Below are positions 53,284-61,818 of a stretch of DNA of 64,000 nt, one piece after another. The stretch comes from Methanocatella intestini (GTDB lineage Archaea > Methanobacteriota > Methanobacteria > Methanobacteriales > Methanobacteriaceae). The stretch lies in NCBI RefSeq assembly GCF_002252585.1, contig NZ_NQLD01000006.1, one strand, 5' to 3'. A program made the position numbers and the translations under genes. Within the stretch, counting starts at the first letter, position 1; the number at the start of each line of letters is the position of its first letter. The notes below the pieces were generated by a model that saw only the letters and a program-made list of their open reading frames with translations, did not search any database and was not told the DNA's origin.

Positions 53284-54538
53284 TGGGATTAACAATTGAT
53301 TGTCATGAAAGAGAAATAAGAACATGTAGGAAAATGAAAAAAGCAGTAAAAAAAACAATGATGAATCATTAAATTACATTTTAAACAATAAAAAACCAAG
53401 TAAATCAACAATTTCTAAATTCAAAAATGAAAATGAATTATTGATTTCAGAATTCTTCTATTTTACAGTTAAAAAAGGACAAAAACTAAATTTAATATCA
53501 AATAAAGTAATTGAAATTGATGGAACTTTTTTAAAAGTAAACGCTGGAATAAACAATCGAGCCAGTTAAAAAGAAATAAGAATTATTGGAAAAAACAAGC
53601 AAAAAAATTCACTTCAAAAAGACCTTAAAAATTACTTTGAAAATAAAATTAAGACATCAAAAATCAATAAAATACTTAAAAAACTAAATAATCCCGCAAA
53701 AAAATTATTAGAACAAATCATAAATAAAAGACATATATTAGATTTTTTAAAAGAAATACAGACTTTTTACTCCTTAAAAACCAATTATGACATCAATTTA
53801 AGAGATCCTGAATCCAGATTCATAAATGATAAAAAAGGAATATATTGTTACAATTATAATTATCAAGTAGCAACAGACTCAAAAAACCAAATGATAATGT
53901 ATAACACCGCAAATATTCAAAATAATGATTATGTACCATTAATAAACATGAATAAATCATCAATCATGAGTTTGGAAACAAAACCAGAATTTTTCACCAT
54001 AGACAATGGATATTATACAGATAAGGCATTAGAATACTGTTTTAAACACAATATAAAAATAATAATTCCCGATAGAACTGAAGCAGAAAGAAAAAGCAAT
54101 AGGCCAAAAAATAAATATGCAAAATGCAAATTTACAGAAAATAGGGTAGAAAACTACTTCATTTGCCCAGAAGGAGTAAAATTACCTTTCAAAAATTATA
54201 GAAAAATAAATGAGCAATTACATAAAATATATTCAACAACCAAATGTAAACAATGCCCAAAACTAAAATCATGCACTTTTAGCAGAGTTAGAGAAATAAC
54301 TGAAGTAGTAGACCCATATAAAGAAAAATTAAAAGATGATTACTTCTCTGATTATGGGCAAAAAATTTACAAAAAAAGAACACCCATAACTGAATCAATA
54401 TTTGGCGTTTTAAAAACAGGACGAAATTACAACGGTTTAAAAAGATTGGGAAAACAAAAATGTATTATAAATTTAAATATTGAAACAACAGCCCATAATC
54501 TCAAAATAATTCATAAAAACATCATAGAAAAAAATTAA
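53284..54538 (+). pseudogene. Decayed IS1182-type transposase
   Basis: A remnant beginning near ATG 53284 (MGLTIDCHEREIRTCRK) in a different frame from the rest. From 53330 one frame is open to TAA at 53567-53569 and includes LLISEFFYFTVKKGQKLNLI and VIEIDGTFLKVNAG, the DGT motif of the DDE core. The same frame continues after the stop with RDPESRFINDKKGIYCYNYN, YQVATDSKNQMI and FFTIDNGYYTDKALEYC. A cysteine block (CKQCPKLKSCTF) and RTPITESIFGVLKTGRNYNG end the protein at 54538. One frameshift and one in-frame stop show it is inactive. Its sequence differs from the IS1182-like N-terminus at 1-225. Confidence 0.88.
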
Positions 54539-55184
54539 AAAAATGGGAGTTTTAGGACACATCCAAATAGTATTATTTTTGTTAAAAGTATTACTTTTTT
54601 AAATATGGGAATAAAAATAATAAAAATAATAAAAAACATGCAAAATTATTTTTAAAGAAAAAATAAGTAATTTAAATTGATTATTTTCTAAAATAAGTAT
54701 ATTTCAATTAAACCCATTAACTTTAATGAAAAAAAACAATCAAAACATAATTTTAAAATATTAACAAAACTTTTCTAAATGATAAAATCAATTGAATTAA
54801 CTTAAAACTTGTTTAAATTTATATAAACATTAAATAAAAAATTATAAAATAATTAAATTTAAAATAAAACTATAATAACCTTGTTCATCTATACTAACAA
54901 TTATATAGTTATTACTCTTTACTATCATTTAATTAATTATCATTCTTAATTAAACAATCAGTTAATCAAATAATGATTTGTTAAATGAAAAATAAATTAT
55001 ATCCCATTTAATACAAAATAAAGCTAATATATATTATTATGCGAATAGTAACATTGTTAGAAGCAAATAATAACTAAAAAATGAGTATTGTTTCCCCAAT
55101 ATTCATTTAAATTACATATTAGTTACAACTTGGTAATTAATAAAGCCAATTCTAGAACATTGTGTAGATTTATGAGCTGAAATT
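54539..55184. other. AT-rich intergenic region upstream of the flippase, with a hairpin
   Basis: GTTTTAGGACACATCC at 54550-54565 is a plausible right end of the decayed insertion sequence. The middle is AT-rich with no coding sequence. ATGAGTATTG (55081-55090) and CAATATTCAT (55097-55106) form a 10-base stem with one G-T pair and a 6-base loop about 80 bases before the flippase start. The flippase promoter should lie here; no strong ribosome-binding site is seen before its ATG (GAGCTGAA at most). Confidence 0.4.
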
Positions 55185-56747
55185 ATGGTTAATAATTTTC
55201 TTAAAAATAATTTAGCTATTTTATTTGGAAATGTATTTTTTAAAATAGGTGGATACATATACAAATTTTTAATGGTTTATCTTCTAAACAACTATGCTTA
55301 TGGTATTTTAACAATTATCTCTCCTTTTCAAAATATATTGCAAACATTAGCAGCAGGAGGATTGCCTCCAACCATAAGTAAATATGTGTCAGAATATAAT
55401 GCTACAAATCAAAAAGAAAATTCCTATAAACTCATATTAGTTTCTATAAAAATTGCAATCTTATTAGGAATAACTTTTGGACTATTAATGATTTTTTTTA
55501 TAGCACCTTTACTTGTTAAAATTTATAATAACAAATCACTAATACTACCTTTACAAATTATAGGTTTAATCGTCCCATTTAGTGCTATTGTAGGTGTATT
55601 TAGAGGAATATTTCAAGGAACATATGAAATGACACATATATTAACTAGTCGAGCTATTGAACAGATCACTATGATTTTATCAGCTATCGTATTAATTATA
55701 CTTGGTTTTTCAGTTGTAGGTGCCATATTTGGTAGTGTAATTGGTTTTTTCTCTTCATTAATCTCAGTTATTATAATTTTACATAAATATTTTTTAGACA
55801 TCTTCCAAGGAATGTTAAAATTAAAAATGGATTTTAAAGAAGAAATAAAAATTGCTTATAAAATAATCTCATTTTCAATTCCAGTTATTTTAACTGCAAT
55901 TTCAGAAATAGGAATATACAGTATGACCACCACAATAATGCCTTTATTCATTACAATCTCTGAAGTTGGATATTTTGGAATAGCAGAACCTATTGCAAGA
56001 CTACCCCTGATGATTTCTAATTCTTTAGCTACTACAATATTACCTGTAACATCTGAAATGTTTGCATCAAAAAATACAAATATACTTAAAAAATATATGT
56101 TTAATGCTTTAAGATATAACTTAATCATAATGGTACCAATATGTTTATTTATAATGATTTTTTCTAAAGAAGTATTGTTAGTGATGTTTTTCACCAAACC
56201 ATTTTATTCAAAAGGTGCAAATGTTTTAACAATTTTAACATTAGGAATGTTTTTTTATTCCATATTTGCAATAACTTCAAGTATGATTCAAGGTGCAGGT
56301 AAACCAAAAAGTTCAATGTATCTTTTAATTGGAGGTTTTATCCAAATATTACTTTTAAGCTTTATATTCATCCCTTATTTTGGGGTAAATGGTGGTGCTA
56401 TCTCCACTACATTAACAACAGCAACAATGACATTAATTTCATTAATCTATTTAAATAAACACATTTCCTTAAAATTTAACATGGGCCATTATTTAAAAAT
56501 ATTATTTGCTGGAATAATAATCACTATATTTTTATTAATTTTACCCAAAAACTTAATTGGATTCTACATAGGATTATTATTTTTATTCCCCATTTATTTA
56601 ATCACATTAATGATTATAAAAGGATTTACAACAGATGATTTAAACATATTAATGAAAATTGAAAATAAAATACCATTTAAATTAACAATTATTAAAAAAA
56701 TGATAATTAAAGGAACGGAAGTGAATTTTAATGAATATAGAAAATAA
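55185..56747 (+). CDS. Polysaccharide/lipid-linked flippase (Wzx/MurJ-like, MOP superfamily)
   Basis: A 520-residue integral membrane protein with about 14 predicted helices. The opening NNLAILFGNVFFKIGGYIYK and LAAGGLPPTISKYVSEYNA are typical of the polysaccharide-export branch of the MOP (MATE/Wzx/MurJ) superfamily. The central PIARLPLMISNSLATTILPV and the late GAGKPKSSMYLLIGG also fit. It should move a lipid-linked sugar or peptide precursor, perhaps of pseudomurein or a surface polysaccharide, across the membrane. It lies inside the segment that separates nusA from rps12, on the opposite strand, with an AT-richer composition than the flanking operon. Its end overlaps a broken protease gene by 17 bases. 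Confidence 0.88.
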   Translation: MVNNFLKNNLAILFGNVFFKIGGYIYKFLMVYLLNNYAYGILTIISPFQNILQTLAAGGLPPTISKYVSEYNATNQKENSYKLILVSIKIAILLGITFGLLMIFFIAPLLVKIYNNKSLILPLQIIGLIVPFSAIVGVFRGIFQGTYEMTHILTSRAIEQITMILSAIVLIILGFSVVGAIFGSVIGFFSSLISVIIILHKYFLDIFQGMLKLKMDFKEEIKIAYKIISFSIPVILTAISEIGIYSMTTTIMPLFITISEVGYFGIAEPIARLPLMISNSLATTILPVTSEMFASKNTNILKKYMFNALRYNLIIMVPICLFIMIFSKEVLLVMFFTKPFYSKGANVLTILTLGMFFYSIFAITSSMIQGAGKPKSSMYLLIGGFIQILLLSFIFIPYFGVNGGAISTTLTTATMTLISLIYLNKHISLKFNMGHYLKILFAGIIITIFLLILPKNLIGFYIGLLFLFPIYLITLMIIKGFTTDDLNILMKIENKIPFKLTIIKKMIIKGTEVNFNEYRK

Positions 56748-57080
56748 AATAATAACTACAATTGAAAATGCTAAACAAAATGTAGTTAAAATCACGACCT
56801 CAAAAAAGAAAGGTTTTTTAAAAAAAACAACAACAAATAAACTATGTGGTAGTGGCTTTTTTTAAAAAATAATTATATTATAACAAATACACATGTCGTA
56901 GAAAATACGGATAATTTAAAAATCGAATTAATAAATGGAAAAAAATACTCTCCCACAATTATTGGTAAAAATATCGATTATGATATTTGTATTCTAAAAA
57001 TTAAACCATTTAAAATTGTTAAATTATTAAAATTTAATTCAAAAGATTTAAAAACAGGAAAAATAGTCATATTACAATAA
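56731..57080 (+). pseudogene. Truncated, frameshifted HtrA/DegP-like serine protease
   Basis: From ATG 56731, inside the flippase 3' end, the frame reads NIENKIITTIENAKQNVVKI and LCGSGFF, then stops. Adding one base in the T7A6 run at about 56855-56867 restores LKNNYIITNTHVVENTDNL, with the catalytic His, and GKNIDYDICILKIKP, with the catalytic Asp region, both typical of trypsin-like HtrA proteases. The reading then ends at 57080 before the GNSGGP serine motif. The gene is therefore both frameshifted and cut short, possibly at the right edge of the inserted segment. There is no signal peptide; the intact protein may have been cytoplasmic or anchored elsewhere. Confidence 0.75.
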
Positions 57081-57124
57081 AAAAGCAAAATAGATTTTCC
57101 ATCTCATTTTAAAAAAGTAAAAAT

Positions 57125-57146
57125 AAATAGCTAAATATAGCTATTT
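57125..57146 (-). terminator. Hairpin overlapping the nusA stop codon
   Basis: AAATAGCTA (57125-57133) is the exact complement of TAGCTATTT (57138-57146), with loop AATA. On the minus strand a T-rich run follows. It lies at the end of the rpo-nusA transcript and would prevent read-through into the inserted, opposite-strand genes. Confidence 0.55.
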
Positions 57147-57572
57147 TAAAATAATATTGTTTATATTGTGTTGTCTTTTTGCAATTAACTTAGCTCTTTC
57201 GATATTAACGCCGTTTTTACCAATAGCAATACGTTTGTTGGTATTATCTGCTGTAACAGTAGCTATTTTTTCACCTGATTCCTTCTGAAGTACTTTAACA
57301 CCTTGTACTTCTGCAGGGGATAAAAGATTTTTAATAAATTGAATCGGATCGTCGGATAATTCAACGATTTCAATTCCTTTATCTACTGCTCTTTGAACTT
57401 TGGAAACAGTGCTTCCGCCTTTTCCAATAGCTAATCCCATATCACCGTTTTTCACGACAAATGTGACTTTACCATGTTCATCATCGATAATACAATCTTT
57501 AACCATTGCTCCAGTCATGTTTTCAAAAAGAGCTATGTATCTAATTTCATTTGCAGTGAATTTAATAGACAT
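57141..57572 (-). CDS. nusA: NusA-like KH-domain transcription factor
   Basis: A 143-residue archaeal NusA homologue, consisting only of two KH RNA-binding domains and lacking the bacterial N-terminal RNA polymerase-binding region. KH motifs are GLAIGKGGSTVSKVQRAV and KRIAIGKNGVNIERAKLI. GAGGTAG precedes the ATG. It lies 6 bases after rpl30e in the polymerase operon. A terminator-like hairpin covers its stop codon, and the usual next gene, rps12, is displaced by 4.4 kb. Confidence 0.94.
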   Translation of the reverse strand: MSIKFTANEIRYIALFENMTGAMVKDCIIDDEHGKVTFVVKNGDMGLAIGKGGSTVSKVQRAVDKGIEIVELSDDPIQFIKNLLSPAEVQGVKVLQKESGEKIATVTADNTNKRIAIGKNGVNIERAKLIAKRQHNINNIILK

Positions 57573-57578
57573 ATGAAT

Positions 57579-57878
57579 CTACCTCAAATCATCTAATATA
57601 GTAGAATCTCCTGGATCGTTAACGATTAATGTAGCAACTGTAAATGGTTTACCACAGACAGAACCCAATTCTACACTTGAACCTTCGTAAGTGTATGATG
57701 GGATATCTGAAAGATTTGTATAATATTCAACATCTTCAACAATATCTTTAGGAGTGTTTGCAGCAACAATTACAAGCTGACCTTTTCCTAATTTTAAAGA
57801 TTGAATTGATTTTTCAGAGCCTAATGTCACATCACCAGTATCGACAGCTACCCTGATACTTCTATCTACGTCCATCAT
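57579..57878 (-). CDS. rpl30e: Ribosomal protein L30e
   Basis: A 99-residue large-subunit protein (eL30) of the L7Ae superfamily, which binds kinked RNA. VDTGDVTLGSEKSIQSLKLG, LVIVAANTPKDIVEDVEYY and GSVCGKPFTVATLIV are characteristic. Two consecutive ATGs occur; GGAGG is 4 bases from the first and 7 from the second, so the protein may start at 57875. It lies between rpoA2 and nusA, the usual archaeal position. Confidence 0.95.
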   Translation of the reverse strand: MMDVDRSIRVAVDTGDVTLGSEKSIQSLKLGKGQLVIVAANTPKDIVEDVEYYTNLSDIPSYTYEGSSVELGSVCGKPFTVATLIVNDPGDSTILDDLR

Positions 57879-57886
57879 CTAGCCTC

Positions 57887-59098
57887 CTATTCATTTTTAT
57901 TTGCCATTTTGACACCGATTGAACCGGTACCAAGAGGTATTGGTTGTCCAATAATAATATTTTCGATGATACCAGTTAAATCATCAACTTCACCACGAAT
58001 ACTTGCACGAAGTAAATGTTTACCAGTTTCTTCAAAAGCTGCACGAGCTAAAACGCTTGATTTTTCACCACTAATACCATGTCTACCAATGGATTTTACT
58101 TCTCCTTCAGAAGTCATAATATCTGCAACTAACATAATGTGTCTAACATCAACACTAAGACCTTGGTTTTCAAGAGTATTTCTTGCTTCATTAATAATTG
58201 ATTGACGAGCTGCTTCAATACCCAATACAGTTTCTATCTCATGAATGTCATTTGTAGTAGTTCTGTATGTGTCAATACCTTCCATAGAGAGAATATCTTT
58301 AAGATTAGAACCTTCAGTGTGCATAATCCATTCTCTTTCATCTTTACGGATAATGACTTTTCCAATGTCTTTAATACCACTTATCTGTAAATCACGGAAT
58401 TTGTCTGCTAAAAGACGGAGTTCCCTAATTTCACGTTTTGGCGGTTCGACAATAATCTTGAGATTATCCTTAATATCAGCTTTTTTAAAGTTTTTCTGAA
58501 TTTTAGCAAGAATTTCATCAAGATCAAGTCTTTTATCTTCAATTTTTCTTTCGTCTAAAACTGCTTCAACTTTCATATCCGCATAATTTAAACTGAAATC
58601 ACTGAGAACATCATTTACTGTACTTTTACCAATTTTATTAGCTAAAGTTTTAACGAATTCCTCATCCTGACGTTTTTCTTCAGTAAAGTAAATATCCATT
58701 GTTGGAGTAGCTATTTTTTTTCTTGCATCCACGATTTCAATAAGTCTTGGAAGACCTAATGTTACGTTTAATTCCATTACCCCTGCATAGTGAAAAGTAC
58801 GCATAGTCATCTGAGTACCCGGTTCACCTACAGATTGTGCAGCTACTGTTCCAACAGCCTCACCAGCTTCAACATGAGCTCGTTCATAGGCAGTTTTAAG
58901 CTCCCCAATAAGCATATCTAACTCATCGTCAGATAAATGTCTGTTAACATAAGCAGATGCTAAATCATCCACATATTTTTCAGGGAATTTTACACAACTT
59001 GACGGGTCAACAATTCCGTTTTCAACAAATCTTGCATCAAAGTTTATTTCAGCTTTAAGTAAAGCATCTTCCACTTTTTTAATTATTGCATCATCCAT
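57887..59098 (-). CDS. rpoA2: DNA-directed RNA polymerase subunit A''
   Basis: A 403-residue C-terminal half of the largest polymerase subunit (Rpo1C). VGTVAAQSVGEPGTQMTMRTF is the conserved bridge-helix/trigger-loop segment, and LVADIMTSEGEVKSIGRHGI is near the end. AGGTGT precedes the ATG. It lies 8 bases after rpoA1 and 8 before rpl30e. The A'/A'' split is standard in archaea. Confidence 0.97.
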   Translation of the reverse strand: MDDAIIKKVEDALLKAEINFDARFVENGIVDPSSCVKFPEKYVDDLASAYVNRHLSDDELDMLIGELKTAYERAHVEAGEAVGTVAAQSVGEPGTQMTMRTFHYAGVMELNVTLGLPRLIEIVDARKKIATPTMDIYFTEEKRQDEEFVKTLANKIGKSTVNDVLSDFSLNYADMKVEAVLDERKIEDKRLDLDEILAKIQKNFKKADIKDNLKIIVEPPKREIRELRLLADKFRDLQISGIKDIGKVIIRKDEREWIMHTEGSNLKDILSMEGIDTYRTTTNDIHEIETVLGIEAARQSIINEARNTLENQGLSVDVRHIMLVADIMTSEGEVKSIGRHGISGEKSSVLARAAFEETGKHLLRASIRGEVDDLTGIIENIIIGQPIPLGTGSIGVKMANKNE

Positions 59099-59106
59099 AG
59101 TTACAC

Positions 59107-61791
59107 CTATTTACCCTCTTGTTCAACACCTGAATCATAGTTTGGATTAGCATCTCCTAACCTATTTTCATCTATGATTTTATTTAAGTCAGCTGCTTTA
59201 CCAAAGTCACTTTTAGCCGGATCTACTCCGTCTTCACCAAACATAAGTTGAATAACCATTCCCTGGTTATCAGTAACAAGTCCGGATGGTTTAACTTGTA
59301 AATCCTGAAGTGCATTTACCAGTCTTCTTTGCATATAACCGGATTGTGCTGTACGAATCGCTGTATCTACAAGACCTTCTCTTCCTCCCATAGCGTGGAA
59401 GAAGAATTCAATTGGATCCAAACCTTTTTTATAACTGGAATGTACAAATCCTTTTGCTTTTGCACCTAACTCATTTTTACGGAAGTGAGGTAAAGTTCTG
59501 TCAATATAACCCCTGTGGATACGGCCACCACGAACAGACTGTTGTCCTACACAGGAAGTAATCTGAGTAAGGTTCAACATAGATGCCCTAGCACCGGTAC
59601 GTGCCATAACTACAGAATGGTTGTGTTCCATAGTAAGGTAGTTTTCTGCAATTTGACCAGATACATCCCTAGCTTCCCCAAGCACTTGCATAATCTTCAT
59701 CTCTAAAGTTTCTTCAAGGCTTCTACCAGGTAAAGCTTCAAGATAATCATTTTCATATGCTTCAACTAATTTATCTACCTTATTTTCAGATTCTCTTAAA
59801 TGCTCATTAATCCTTTCCTGAGCTTCTTCAGGAATTTCCTCATCATTGGTACTTGTGGTAATTCCTGTTTTCATAATTCCACAGATAGCTAAATCAGTAG
59901 ACCTGTCTAAGAATTCCCTAGCTCTAGCAGGACCATACTCTTTAACAATTTTATCTAAAATACGTCCAGAGAAAGAACCATAAGCTTTTTCATCAATAAC
60001 ACCATGTTTAAGTTCACCATTTTCAATTACAACATAAGCATCAATGTCACAAGCTTCTTCTTTACAAACATCACATTTCTGACAAATCTCAGCCTTATAA
60101 ACAAGATTCAAATCATCAGGCAGTAATAAAGAGAATAACTCTTTACCGGTCCAATTTTCATGTTTACGTTTTAAGTGTTTAGGGTCAACATTTTCATTAT
60201 TGAATAAATGTGATTTTCTGATTATTTGCAGCGCCTGTTCTTCGCTAAATTCAGATCCAGGTTTTGTTAAAAGATATGCTCCGGAAATGTGATCGTGAAT
60301 AGCACCAATAATAGGTCCACCAAACCTTGGAGATAAAATATGTTCCTGTACACGCATTAAAGACTTAGCTTCAGCACGGGACTCATCAGTTTGGAAAACG
60401 TGCATGTTCATTTCGTCTCCATCGAAATCTGCATTGTAAGGAGGACATACACATAAATTAAGACGGAAAGTTTTATAAGGTAAAACCCTTACCTCATGAG
60501 CCATCATAGACATTCTGTGAAGAGAAGGCTGACGATTGAATAAAACCATGTCACCATCTTTCAGGTGTCTTTCAATAATATAACCAGGTTCCAACTTCTC
60601 TAAAATCATGTCTTTAGTTTCATCATAAACCCTGATTTTCCTTCCGTCAGTTCTTATAACATAGTTGGCTCCAGGATGAACATTAGGACCGTTTTCAATA
60701 TATGTTCTCATTTCATCCATGTTCCAGTCATTTACATAAGCAGGTACAGTAACCTCTTTTGCAATCATTTCAGGAACACCAACTTCATTAATACTGATGT
60801 TTGGATCCGGTGAAATTACAGTACGGGCAGAGAAATTAACCCTTTTACCGGACAAATTACTTCTGAACCTACCTTCTTTACCTTTTAACCTTTGAGCCAA
60901 AGTTTTTAAAGGTCTTCCAGACCTGTGTCTTGCAGGAGGAACACCACTAGCCTCATTATCAAAGTAAGTAGTTACATGATATTGCAATAACTCCCACAAA
61001 TCTTCAACAATAAGTTGAGGAGCACCTGCTTCCATATTTTCAATTAATCTCTGATTAATACGTAAAATATCAACAAGTTTGTGAGTTAAATCATCTTCAG
61101 ACCTTTCACCAGTATCTAAAGTAATAGAAGGCCTTACAGTAACTGGAGGAACAGGTAAAACTGTTAGCACTAACCATTCAGGTCTAGCTACTTCCGGATT
61201 AACACCTAAAACAAAAGCATCTTCATCAGAAATCCTTTCAAGCCTTTCACGAACTTCACTAGCAGTTAATTTATAATCCTCACCCTCCATTTTCTGAACA
61301 ATGGAAACCGGCTTATCAATAGTAATATCATCCTGAGCTGCTTCACAGTGAGGACAAACATCACGACGAGCCTCATTATAAATATCTTTTAAAAGTTTAG
61401 TTAAATTTTCATGATGATTCTGAGCATCCTTAATCTTTTCAGTGAATTTAAAGATTTCATCATCAGTTAATAAAACACGACCACACTCATTACATGTTGA
61501 ACGTAAAATCTTATGAATCACATCACCAAAACCAACATGAATAACAGGCCTAGCTAACTCAATACTACCAAAGTGCCCTTGACACTCCCCACCTCTATAA
61601 CCACAAGACCTACATTTTAAACTTGGATCAATAACCCCTAAATGAGGATCCATTAAACCATTCTCAATAGGATAACCATCCTCATCGTAAGTATCAGGAG
61701 TTTCAATTTTAACTACTGACATTTCACGAATATCCTCAGGAGACATAAGCCCAAAGTTAATTTGTTTGATTTTTTTTATAAATCCTTTCAA
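59107..61791 (-). CDS. rpoA1: DNA-directed RNA polymerase subunit A'
   Basis: An 894-residue N-terminal half of the largest subunit (Rpo1N). The first zinc site CRSCGYRGGECQGHFG and a second CNECGR/CPHC pair are followed by the clamp region. The catalytic YNADFDGDEMN binds the active-site magnesium. A third Cys cluster (CQKCDVCKEEAC) is near residues 570-585. The start is TTG at 61791 with AAGGAG upstream. It lies 27 bases after rpoB1 and 8 before rpoA2. Confidence 0.97.
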   Translation of the reverse strand: MKGFIKKIKQINFGLMSPEDIREMSVVKIETPDTYDEDGYPIENGLMDPHLGVIDPSLKCRSCGYRGGECQGHFGSIELARPVIHVGFGDVIHKILRSTCNECGRVLLTDDEIFKFTEKIKDAQNHHENLTKLLKDIYNEARRDVCPHCEAAQDDITIDKPVSIVQKMEGEDYKLTASEVRERLERISDEDAFVLGVNPEVARPEWLVLTVLPVPPVTVRPSITLDTGERSEDDLTHKLVDILRINQRLIENMEAGAPQLIVEDLWELLQYHVTTYFDNEASGVPPARHRSGRPLKTLAQRLKGKEGRFRSNLSGKRVNFSARTVISPDPNISINEVGVPEMIAKEVTVPAYVNDWNMDEMRTYIENGPNVHPGANYVIRTDGRKIRVYDETKDMILEKLEPGYIIERHLKDGDMVLFNRQPSLHRMSMMAHEVRVLPYKTFRLNLCVCPPYNADFDGDEMNMHVFQTDESRAEAKSLMRVQEHILSPRFGGPIIGAIHDHISGAYLLTKPGSEFSEEQALQIIRKSHLFNNENVDPKHLKRKHENWTGKELFSLLLPDDLNLVYKAEICQKCDVCKEEACDIDAYVVIENGELKHGVIDEKAYGSFSGRILDKIVKEYGPARAREFLDRSTDLAICGIMKTGITTSTNDEEIPEEAQERINEHLRESENKVDKLVEAYENDYLEALPGRSLEETLEMKIMQVLGEARDVSGQIAENYLTMEHNHSVVMARTGARASMLNLTQITSCVGQQSVRGGRIHRGYIDRTLPHFRKNELGAKAKGFVHSSYKKGLDPIEFFFHAMGGREGLVDTAIRTAQSGYMQRRLVNALQDLQVKPSGLVTDNQGMVIQLMFGEDGVDPAKSDFGKAADLNKIIDENRLGDANPNYDSGVEQEGK

Positions 61792-61818
61792 AATATTGAC
61801 TCCTTCATATTAATATAA

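Noticed and set aside
54590..55080. Short AT-rich repeats considered as a CRISPR array
   Set aside because: No regularly spaced, identical repeats of 25-40 bases are present here or elsewhere in the window.
57909..58499. Series of plus-strand readings across rpoA2
   Set aside because: All mirror conserved RNA polymerase sequence and show no translation signals.
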